NCBI RefSeq assembly: GCF_036227225.1
Contig: NZ_CP109444.1
Location: 1,488,001 to 1,552,000, forward strand
DNA: 64,000 nucleotides
From: Streptomyces sp. NBC_01478
GTDB lineage: Bacteria > Actinomycetota > Actinomycetes > Streptomycetales > Streptomycetaceae
Reading direction: 5' to 3'
Positions 22,711 to 31,401 of this stretch are shown here, piece by piece (the first letter of the stretch is position 1; the number at the start of each line of letters is the position of its first letter). Under the pieces are notes generated by a model. It searched no databases, was not told the DNA's origin, and saw only the letters and a list, made by a program, of their open reading frames with translations. A program made the position numbers and the translations under genes.

Positions 22711-24339
22711 TCAGTTGCGGCGCAGGGTGTGTCGGGCCACCGCACGGCCGAACTGCGTCCGGAGTCCCTCATGGACTCCCGTCAGCGCCTCCTCGAAGGC
22801 CGCGAGGTCATCGGGCCAGTGGAGATCGCGGTAATACATCTCGGCCTGGGCCTGATAGACGGCTGCCTGGTCGACCGCGGACTGCACGCCTCCGCGCTGG
22901 GTGTCCAGGTCCGCCAACAGGCGGTCGTCACAGACGCTCCGCGCATTCGTGAGCACGGTGTCCGCGATCCTTTGCGGATCCCCGGTATCTGTGAGCCGCT
23001 CCGACGCGAGGCCGCTGGCCAACTCGCCAAGTCCACGGCGCAGTCGCCGGGGATCGCCGTCACTGCGTCGCAGCTCCTCCCTGACCGCTTCGCCGACCGA
23101 ATGACGCAGCAGAGTCCGCAGTTCGTGCGGCTCCCAGCTGCGGTCACGCAGCTGGTTCAGTTCGGCTCGCTGCTGCTCGCCCAGTCGGCTCCACCTGGCG
23201 ATACGACGGTTCAGGTCCAGGTATACGGCCATCTGCTGCGCGTACTGCTGCTGGGTGCTCAGCTCGTCGGGTCCTCGAAGATCCCACACCGTGAGCCCGA
23301 AAAGCTCCTCCAGCTCGGCGGTGAACATCAGCTCCGCCAGCGAGGTACCGCCCACGTGGGGATACCGCCGAAAGTACTCGAAGACCGAGACCGTCGTCGT
23401 GACCCACTGGGCATCGCTCACCGTCAGGCCCTCTTTGACCTCGATGGCCTGAAGCAGCCCGCCGCGCAGGCGCACTCCCTTGGGCAGTTCCCCGGAGGAG
23501 ACGGGCACCACCTTGGCGCCGGCAACGTCGTAGTCCCGCCCTTGTACGTAGCGGTGGTTCGCGAGGACCGCTTCTCCGACGCGCTTTTCCAGCAGCAGCG
23601 TCTCCATACCCGCCGGGTCGGTCACTCCGAAGGCATCGTGAAGTCGGTTGCGGCCCTTGGGAGTCAGCCGCACCACTCCTCGGTCCGTATCGACGGCATA
23701 GTCCTGGCCGTCGCTCAAGGCGGCCGTCAGTCGGGCCACCTTGCGCAGTTCGTGCGCCTGGGACGCGTCGTCCTCCACCAGCGTCAGCGGCTCGGCGATG
23801 GGGGCGACCAGGACGTGTCCGGGGTCTTTCACCACCGCGGCGGGAGCATCCCGGCGGCTGCGGTCCTCAGGGGCCATGGCCTGCCGGTCATGGAGCAGAT
23901 CCAGGCCGAACCTGCGGTAGGCCCCGACGGTGACGTCGGCGCCGTACGCTGCTCTGCGCTCTGTCCGGCTCATGTCCGTCCGCAGGACACCGACGGTCAC
24001 TCCCAGCGGGCCGTACACGGCTGCTGCCCGTTCCCCCTCTTCTTGTGCCTGAGGCTCGTCGGGGGTGATGAGATGGACTCCGCGCCCGGCCAGTGCGTGC
24101 AGGAACCCGGCCAGGACCCTGGCCCCGCGCAGTCGATCCTCCCCCGCGACCCGGCCACCGTGGATCATGGTGCCGCCCGCCAGGCGTACCGCCATCCGCC
24201 GGATTTCGTCATCGAACGGCACGGCAGTCTCGGCAGCCGATCGCCCGACGAGGTCGAGCGCGGAGTGGGAGAGGCTTTCCGGCGACTCTCCTTCCTCGGC
24301 CCGGCGCTTCAACGCCTCCAGAGCCACACGCGGATCCAT
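22711..24339 (-). CDS. SecA-like protein lacking Walker motifs and second nucleotide domain
   Basis: A 542-residue protein that follows SecA preprotein-translocase ATPase through much of its first half: residues 81-142 (HALAGRGVHLITPDEPQAQE, GPLGVTVGVLRTDMSRTERR, AAYGADVTVGAYRRFGLDLL) match NBD1, residues around 260-330 match the preprotein-crosslinking part (LLQAIEVKEGLTVSDAQWVT and VFEYFRRYPHVGGTSLAELM). Yet the P-loop EMxTGEGKT is replaced by IHGGRVAGEDRL (residues 59-70) and Walker B DEVDS/DEAR by KDPGH/APIAE (171-183). The second nucleotide domain and the C-terminal zinc tail are missing. It cannot hydrolyse ATP as SecA does. I chose the ATG at 24339, 20 bp after the original stop of the Rhs gene. 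A TTG at 24351 is possible. Role unknown; candidate helper or immunity partner of the Rhs protein. Confidence 0.7.
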   Translation of the reverse strand: MDPRVALEALKRRAEEGESPESLSHSALDLVGRSAAETAVPFDDEIRRMAVRLAGGTMIHGGRVAGEDRLRGARVLAGFLHALAGRGVHLITPDEPQAQEEGERAAAVYGPLGVTVGVLRTDMSRTERRAAYGADVTVGAYRRFGLDLLHDRQAMAPEDRSRRDAPAAVVKDPGHVLVAPIAEPLTLVEDDASQAHELRKVARLTAALSDGQDYAVDTDRGVVRLTPKGRNRLHDAFGVTDPAGMETLLLEKRVGEAVLANHRYVQGRDYDVAGAKVVPVSSGELPKGVRLRGGLLQAIEVKEGLTVSDAQWVTTTVSVFEYFRRYPHVGGTSLAELMFTAELEELFGLTVWDLRGPDELSTQQQYAQQMAVYLDLNRRIARWSRLGEQQRAELNQLRDRSWEPHELRTLLRHSVGEAVREELRRSDGDPRRLRRGLGELASGLASERLTDTGDPQRIADTVLTNARSVCDDRLLADLDTQRGGVQSAVDQAAVYQAQAEMYYRDLHWPDDLAAFEEALTGVHEGLRTQFGRAVARHTLRRN

Positions 24340-24359
24340 TCGAGCCCCCAACTCGCGTG

Positions 24360-27300
24360 TCAGCCCGAGCCCGGGAAGTGCCCGGGCAGGTGCATGTCGG
24401 GCAGCTTGTCGATGACGCGCACGAAGGCTTCTGTCGCCGCGCCCGTACGCGACTTCGGGCCGTCCTTGTCGATCTCGATTTTGCCCTCGGACCTACCCTG
24501 CCCGACCCGGTTCACTCCCGGTGGCCGGTACAGCGGGGAGTCCTCGGGGATGGTCCACGTGCCGTCCGTATTGCGGATGGCTCCTACGGTGAAGTCCGGG
24601 TCGACCGCGGCCGGGTCCGCACCGCAGTTGTGGACCAGAAGCGGCGTCGAACCCGCGAGTGCGTAGTAGGTGTGGAGGCAGGCCGTCGACGGTCAGGTTG
24701 TAGACCGAGGCCTGCTCGGTGCGGCGGCGGACGGCGGTGATCTGGACCCAGGTGCCGGCACTCGTCTGCAGCCACTGACCTACGGTGAGGTCACCGGCGC
24801 TGATCCACTGGTGGAGTTGGGGCACCCAGAAGGGGTGGCCGTCGGTCGCGGTGACGGTGCCGGTCTTGCCGCCCGTCGGGCCGTCGGTGTCGACGGTGAC
24901 GTCGACCAGTTGTTTCTTGCCCTTCCCCTTGATCAGGGCAGTGACCTTGCGTGGGCCGGTGTTGCCGGTCTCGGGGTCGGTGGCGATGACGGTGTCGCCG
25001 ATGGCGACGTCCTTGATGGGCTTGCGGGTTCCGTCGGCCATCAGGACCGGTGTGTCGGCGGTGAAGCTGTTGGGGAGGGCACAGCTACCGAGTCTGGAAC
25101 CGGCTCTGCCTTCGGCCAGGGCTCCGAGGCCTTCGCCGAGCTTGCCGGCCAGGCAGCCGGTGACGGCGGACTGGCCGACCTGGCCCCAGTTGACTTTGCG
25201 TCCGGACAGACGCTGGGTGAGCCAGTCGAGGCCGCCGTCCATGAGGCCGCCGATCACACATGCGGCGATCAGGGGATTGTTGCCGGAGGGGTCGGTGTAC
25301 GTGGTCGGGGACGACAGGGCGTACTCGTAGAGGTTGGTGCCGCCGGCCTGGCCGCTCGGGTCCTGGGAGATGAAGCGGCCGGTCTGCGGGTCGTAGTAGC
25401 GGTCGCGGTAGTACAGCAGGCCAGTGCCGTCGTCCTCGCGGCCGGTGAAGGTGTACGGGCTTGTCGTCGCCGAACCGGAGGCGGTGGGTGTGCCGTTGGG
25501 GTCGTAGGCGTACGTCGTCGCGACCGTGCCGTCCGAGTTGGCGAGGCCTACCACGCTGCCCATGGCGTCGGTCAGGTAGACCTGGGTCTTTCCGCTTTCC
25601 GTGCGGGTGAGGAATGAGTCCAGACCGGAGGTGGCCACTGTGGCTGTTGTGGTTCCCGAACTGTTCTGTTCCGCCAAGGGGTTGCTGCCGTCGGTCAGGT
25701 ACCGGTTGGTGGTGCCGCCGCTCGTCTTCGCGCTGCGGCCGCCGAGCGGGTCGTAGCCGAACGACGAAACGGCTCCGGCCTTGTTCAGGCCGGTGAGCCG
25801 GCCACGGGCGTTCCAGGTGTAGGTGCGCTGGCCGTCGCTGGTCAGCTGGCCGTTGGCGTCGTAGGTGAAGGTGCGGCCGGCGTAGGTGGTGATGCGGTTG
25901 TCCATGCCGAACTGCGTCCCGGTCTCGGCGGCGGGCAGGGCCACCTTCGCCAGTGAGCCGGTCAGTCCGGTCTGCAGGGCGCGATCGTCCCGCGTGTATG
26001 CCAAGTTGCCGACGGATGTGCTGCCTTGGGCGTACGTGATGGACTTGATGACGCCGGTGGTGTCGTAGCCGGTGGTGCGGGTGATGCCGCCGGGCAGGGC
26101 GGCGGTCTTCTCCCGGCCCACCGCGTCCAGGCCGAAGGTGACCTGCTGCGAACCCGACGTGACGGACGTGAGGATGCTCGACTTGTCGTAGCCGTACGTC
26201 GTGGTCGTCGCGGCCGCCGTCATCTGGGTGCGGCGGTCGTGGGCGTCGTAGACGTAGCCGACCGTGCCGGTGGGGCCGGTGGTGGAGGCCAGGCGGTCGT
26301 GGGCGTCGTAGGTGAAGGACTGGTTGCCGGCCTGGCTGTCGGTGACCTGCTGGGGACGGTCCTTGGCGTCGTAGGTGTAGCCGACGGCCGATTCCGCCTG
26401 GCCCAGGTCGTCGACGCCGTACTGGACGGTCTTGGTGCGTCCGAGCAGGTCGTAGTCGGCGGTGGCCGCCTTGCCCGACCGGCTGGTCGCCTTCTTCAGG
26501 AAACCGGCCGCGTCGTAGGTGAACAGGGCCTGTGCACCGAGCGGGTCGGTTGCCGATTTCGGGCGGTCGGCGTCGTCGTAGGCCCAGGTGGTGGTGTTGC
26601 CGCGGGCGTCGGTGAGGGCGGTGAGGTTGCCGTTGTCGTCGTAGCCGAGGGCTGTGGTGTCGCCCAGGGGGTCGGTGACCTGGCGGGTCTGGTTGAGCTG
26701 GTCGTAGGAGACGGTGGTGAGGTTTCCCGCTTCGTCCGTCAGGGCGCTGACCTGGCCGGCGGCATCCGTGAACTGCTTCGTCGTGCGGCCTTCGGCGTCC
26801 TTCACCGCGGTCAGGTCACCGTGGTTGTAGGTGTACTGGGTTGGGGCGTTCGCGTTGTCGGTGACGGTTTTGACCTGGCCGTCCGCGCCGAAGGTGAAGG
26901 CGGTGGCGCGGCCTTCGGGGTCGGTGGCGGTCTGGAGGTTGCCGGTGGCGTCGTAGGTGAGGACGGTGGCGTTGCCCAGCGGGTCGGTGATCCTGGTGGG
27001 CTGGTCGTAGAGGCCGTCGAACGTCGTCGTGCCACTTGAGCGGGCATCGGTCGTCCCGGCCAGCTCCAGGGCGGAGGTCACATGCCCGTTGGCGTCGTAC
27101 GACAGCTCGGTGCGCCGCCCGTAGGGGTCGACGACCGCGGTGACCCGGTGGTTCGTGCCCCGCTCGTAGACCGTCTTGCGGGCCAGTGTGGTGCCGTACG
27201 CCTCGGTGTCGTTGACGCCGAAGCCGGAGTCGTCGAACTCCACCCGGCGGATCGCGCCGCCCGGCTGGGTCACCTCGGCCGCGGTGATCTGCCCGGTGCC

Positions 27301-27747
27301 GGTCTGGGTGTAGGCGAAGGAGTACGCCTGCCCCTCGGTCAGCGTCTGGTGCTGGACCCGGCCGTCGGCGTTGTAGGTGTTGCTCATATAGACGATGCCG
27401 CGGGCGTCTTTGGCCGTCGCGACGCGGTTGGAGGTGCCGTCGTAGGTGTACGAACTCACCTTGCCCGCAGGGTCGGTGACCGTCTGGAGCCGTCCCGCGC
27501 TGTCGTACGTGTACGACGTCGTACGGCCGGTGTTGTCCCGTGCTCCCGTGACGCGGTGCTGGCTGTCGTAGGTGAGGGAGATCCAGCGGCCACCGGGCGT
27601 GGTGATGCTGGTGACATCGCCCTTGGTGCCGTCGGAGCGGGTGAGGTGGATGGCGTTGCCGTAGCGGTCGCGGATCTCCCTGAGCGGTCCGTACCAGGGG
27701 AAGATGTAGTCGCTGCCGTCGCGCAGGCGCAGGTGCCAACCGCCTGA
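24360..27747 (-). pseudogene. YD-repeat (Rhs) protein with HINT domain, 5'-truncated and frameshifted
   Basis: About 27 YD repeats (for example YDANGHVT, FTYDAAGFLKKATSRSGK) are followed by the Rhs core end LLYYRDRYYDPQTGRFISQD and NLYEYALSSPTTYTDPSG. Then comes a HINT autoprocessing domain from about 25085 (SCALPNSFTADTPVLMADGT) to LLVHNC near 24624, and an 85-residue variable tip to a stop at 24360. Such proteins are polymorphic toxins or wall-associated repeat proteins. Two defects: the N-terminal signal and entry domains are gone, similarity beginning abruptly at GGWHLRLRDGSDYIFPWYGP next to the divergent hydrolase; and near 24674-24682 an extra 4 bases (net +1) shift the HINT end, so the frame ends at 24493 with a nonsense tail. 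The tip matches no toxin I know. Confidence 0.75.
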
Positions 27748-27765
27748 TTGACGGCACGCAACCCC

Positions 27766-29394
27766 ATGAACCTCAACAGCCACATCACCCAGTACCTCCA
27801 GAAGCTCCCCCCGCCACAGACGCGGGACCTGGCTGTCGAGCGCGATCTGACCGTTCCCATGCGGGACGGCGCCATCCTCCTGGCCGACCGATGGTGCCCG
27901 GAATCCGGCGGTGACGGCCTGCCGATCGTGCTGATCCGTACTCCGTCCGGCCGAGCGGGCACGCTCGCACTGGGGGCGGCCAAGCCGCTGGTCGAGCGCG
28001 GCTTCCAAGCGGTGATCGTGAGCACACGGGGCACCTTCGGCTCCGACGGCCCGGCCAACCCCTTCCTGTGCGAGCGCGAGGACGGTCTGGACACCCTGGA
28101 CTGGGTGGTCAAGCAACCGTGGGCCGGTGAGTCGATCGTCCTGGTCGGCGCCAGCTACGTCGGCTATGTGCAGTGGGCAGTGGCCGACGCCGTGCCGCCC
28201 CAGGTCAAGGGGATGGTTCCGGTGGTGTCCAACGCCACCTTCAGCATGGCCTTCAACCGCAAGGAAGGCTTCGCTCTGGAGACCCCGTTCACCTGGGGAG
28301 TCCAGGTCGAACGGCAGGAGCGCCGGTTCGCCAACGTACGCAGCGCGCTGGAGGAGCGGGAGATCCTGCGCGCCATGCGCACGCTGCCGCTGAGCCAGGC
28401 CGATGTCGGCCTTCTGGGCCACCGCAACGAGTACTTCCAGAACGTTCTGGACCACGACGGCGACGGCCCGTTCTGGCAGCCGGCCGACCACGTCGACACG
28501 GTCGCCGACATCACCGTGCCGGCGAGTCTGGTCGGCGGCTGGTACGACCTGTTCCTGCCCAACCAACTGCGCGACTTCAAGACCCTGCACGAGACCGGAC
28601 AAGCCACCCCGCACAGGATCACGATCGGCCCCTGGGCGCACTGGGCGATGGCGATGGACGGACTGGCTACCCGCGAGGCGATCGAGTGGGGCCTGGCCCT
28701 CGCCAAGGGCTAAGAGCCGCCGGAGCGCGCCCCGGTGCGCCTGTTCGTCATGGGCGAGGACAAGTGGCGCGACTTCCCTGGCTGGCCGCCCCCGGGATAC
28801 GAGCCGCAGCGCTTCCACTTCCAGGCCGGCGGCACCCTGGCCACCGACCCGCCCGCCGACTCGACTCCGGACGACTACCACTACGACCCGGCCGACCCCA
28901 CCCCCGCGGTCGGCGGCGTCCGCATGTGGACCCTTCATAAGTACGGCCGCGTGGACAACGCCGAGCTGGAGGCCCGGTCCGACGTCCTGACGTACACAAC
29001 TCCCACCCTCCAGAGGGACGTTGAGGTCGTCGGTGAAGTGAGCGCAGAGGTCTATTTCCGCTCCAGCCTGCCGCATGCCGACGTCTTCGTCCGCCTGTGC
29101 GACGTCGACGAGAAGGGGCGTTCCACGAACGTCTGCGACGGCCTGATCAGCCTCGCCGGCGCTGACGAAACGACGTGTGCGACAGTGCAACTGTGGCCGA
29201 CGGCCTACCGCTTCAAGCGCGGCCACCGTATCCGCGTCCAGGTCTCCAGCGGCGCCTTCTCCCGCTTCAACCGCAACCCCGGTACCGGTGAACCCCGCGC
29301 CACCGCCGTCACCCTCCGCGCCGGCGACCAGCAGGTCTTCCACGACCCGGAGCATCCTTCCGCGATCGTGCTGCCGGTCCGGCAGGCCTCCTGA
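27766..29394 (+). pseudogene. CocE/NonD family hydrolase split by an in-frame TAA stop
   Basis: One continuous frame encodes a CocE/NonD-type serine hydrolase (X-Pro dipeptidyl-peptidase family): QTRDLAVERDLTVPMRDGAI at the start, nucleophile in VLVGASYVGYVQW, histidine in GPWAHWAMAMDG, and after a TAA at 28711-28713 the same frame resumes with EPPERAPVRLFVMGEDKWRD and the C-terminal jelly-roll (DVEVVGEVSAEVYFRSSLPH). Intact relatives run through this point without a break. Without readthrough the product would be 315 residues and lack the jelly-roll domain. A second start at 28735 is possible but unlikely to give a working enzyme. The ATG at 27766 lacks a good ribosome site, since upstream DNA belongs to the truncated Rhs gene. 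Confidence 0.7.
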
Positions 29395-29423
29395 CATAAC
29401 GCGTTTCGCTTCGTCACACCCAT

Positions 29424-29464
29424 GACGATGTGGAGGGGCACTTGGCGTGCTCCTCCACATCGTC
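29424..29464. terminator. Bidirectional hairpin terminator
   Basis: Arms GACGATGTGGAGG and CCTCCACATCGTC (13 bp, perfect) around a 15-base loop, between the convergent CocE hydrolase and RICIN-GH genes. Confidence 0.8.
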
Positions 29465-29478
29465 GTGCGTGACGGCGG

Positions 29479-31347
29479 TCAGCTCTTCCCGGGCAGCCGC
29501 CAGATCTGGTTCTTCTTGGTGCTCAATACGCTCGCCGCGTCGCAGGTCCACTGGTGGATCAGCGCGCCGGCAGCGGTCGAGACACCGGTGACGTCGACGC
29601 ACTTGCCGCTGTGGGCGGCGACGAGTTGGTAGTCGTGGCTGTTGCCGAGTGCGGTGACGGGGTTGAGGGTGAACTGCTGGTTGGTGGCGCCGTTGCAGGT
29701 GTACTGGATGACGGCGGCGCCGTCGGCGGTGGACGCTCCCGAGACGTCCAGGCACTTGCCGCTCAACTCGTTGACGACCGAGTAGGTGTTGGTCGTACCG
29801 CTGACGGGCTTGAGGTCGAGCATCTGCTGATAGCCGCCCTCGCAGTAGTACTGCTGGTACTGCGTGCCGTTGGCGGTGGAGAGGTTGGTGTCGTCCAGGC
29901 ACTGGCCGCTGTTCTGGCTGACCGCGACCGTGGAGACGGTGGTCTTGGACGGGGGCAGCAGGGTGACGGTGTAGCCGTCCTTGGCATTCGTCCAAGGCAG
30001 GCTCACCGAGGCCGAGTTGCCGCTGACCGTGAGGGTGGTGTCGGCGATGGTCTCCGGTCCGGTGACGGCGGCCCCGCTGTTGTACGGGATGCGCTGGACG
30101 ACGGCGCGGACCTGACTGTTCGTCACGACGGACGTGGTGTTGAGCCCGGTCAGATTGACGGTGACGGTGCCGGTGTTGCCGCTGCTGCCGAGCAACACCT
30201 TGGCGTTGCCGGCCGAGTTGTCCTTGGTGGCCAGTCCGTCGGTGCCGGTGCCGGCGGTGAGCTTGACGATGTTGCCGGTCTGCGAGCCGTAGTAGCGGTA
30301 CATGAACCACTCGCCCAGCGGCAGGTATTGGCCCGCGCTGTTCTTGGTGAGCAGGTTGGCCTCGTTGTCGTGCAGCGCGGTGCCGGAGGCCCAGTTACCG
30401 CGCAGTCCGTCGGCGCCGGCCCGTTCCAGGCGGCCGATGAACCAGGCGCCGCCGCCCGGAGACTGCATGGACAGGGTGGCGTACTCGTTGATCTGGTAGG
30501 CGCGGGTGTTGGTCAACCCCGCTGCCGCCAGCGTGGAGTTGGCGCGGCCGACATCGGTGACGGGGTCACCGGGTTCGTCGTGCCAGCTATAGATGTCGGG
30601 GGCGACATTGTTGGCCTTGACGTAGGCCAGATACGTCGTCCACCAGCTATTGGAGGAGTTCGGCTGGCCCGCGATGCTCGGGCCGACGATGAGCTGGGCG
30701 GGGAAGGCGGCGCGCACCTTGGCGTGGAAGCGCGACCACATCGCCAGGTACTGCGTCTGCGAAGCGCCCCAGAAGCCGCTGCCGTCGGGCTCGTTCCACA
30801 GGTCCCACTGGACCGTCATGTTGTTGGCCTTGACGTCACCGATGAGCTGGGTGACGAAGGCGTCGAACTGCGTCCAGTCGCCGTTGTCGCCGGGCCAGCC
30901 CTGACTGGTGGTGCCGTCGGCGCCCCACAGGTCGTGCGGGAGGAGGACGAAGGTGCCGCCGAGGGCGGCGGTTCGCTTGTACTGGGCGAGAGTTGAGGCC
31001 CAGCGGGTCTGGTAGTCGGCGAGGCTCGTGGCGTAGCCGCCGCTGTTGAGCTGGGCGCCGCCGGCTCGCATGAAGTGCCACTTGATGTCGGTGAAGAAGT
31101 GGTCCTGCGGCAGCGAGCCGTCCGGGGTCATCCCGTAGATCATCCCGGAGGCGTGGTACGTGGGGGCGCCCCCGGCGGTGGAGAAGTCGACGGTGACGGA
31201 GGTGTCCGCGGCGTGGGCCGTGGTCGCGGGGAGGGTGAGGGCGGCGAAGGAGGCGAGGATCGCCGCGACAACGGCGGTCCTGCGGCCTCTTGGGGCGGCA
31301 GGACCGCCCGTGCGTCCGGCTGGGGAACGGAATCGAGGTATGCGCAT
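29479..31347 (-). CDS. Secreted glycoside hydrolase (clan GH-A type) with RICIN (CBM13) domain
   Basis: A 622-residue protein: signal peptide ending TLPATTAHA; a TIM-barrel hydrolase of clan GH-A type, with the acid/base glutamate in VQWDLWNEPDGSGFWG and a likely nucleophile glutamate in AYQINEYATL; a beta-sandwich part; and a C-terminal RICIN-type lectin domain of three QxW-like repeats (SGQCLDDTNLSTANGTQ, SGKCLDVSGASTADGAAV, SGKCVDVTGVSTAAGALI). The GH family number is uncertain (GH39-like by general look). It would degrade a plant or microbial polysaccharide outside the cell, the RICIN part binding sugar. ATG at 31347. Last gene of the LacI-headed sugar operon. Confidence 0.75.
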   Translation of the reverse strand: MRIPRFRSPAGRTGGPAAPRGRRTAVVAAILASFAALTLPATTAHAADTSVTVDFSTAGGAPTYHASGMIYGMTPDGSLPQDHFFTDIKWHFMRAGGAQLNSGGYATSLADYQTRWASTLAQYKRTAALGGTFVLLPHDLWGADGTTSQGWPGDNGDWTQFDAFVTQLIGDVKANNMTVQWDLWNEPDGSGFWGASQTQYLAMWSRFHAKVRAAFPAQLIVGPSIAGQPNSSNSWWTTYLAYVKANNVAPDIYSWHDEPGDPVTDVGRANSTLAAAGLTNTRAYQINEYATLSMQSPGGGAWFIGRLERAGADGLRGNWASGTALHDNEANLLTKNSAGQYLPLGEWFMYRYYGSQTGNIVKLTAGTGTDGLATKDNSAGNAKVLLGSSGNTGTVTVNLTGLNTTSVVTNSQVRAVVQRIPYNSGAAVTGPETIADTTLTVSGNSASVSLPWTNAKDGYTVTLLPPSKTTVSTVAVSQNSGQCLDDTNLSTANGTQYQQYYCEGGYQQMLDLKPVSGTTNTYSVVNELSGKCLDVSGASTADGAAVIQYTCNGATNQQFTLNPVTALGNSHDYQLVAAHSGKCVDVTGVSTAAGALIHQWTCDAASVLSTKKNQIWRLPGKS

Positions 31348-31401
31348 GTGCGGGTCTCCCGAAAGGGGTGCTTCCTGGGCGCGGCTCGCCCAGGGGGTCT
31401 G

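Noticed and set aside
24670..27740. Long open frames on the plus strand opposite the Rhs gene
   Set aside because: Valine/glycine-rich shadow frames of the YD repeats; no starts or family features.
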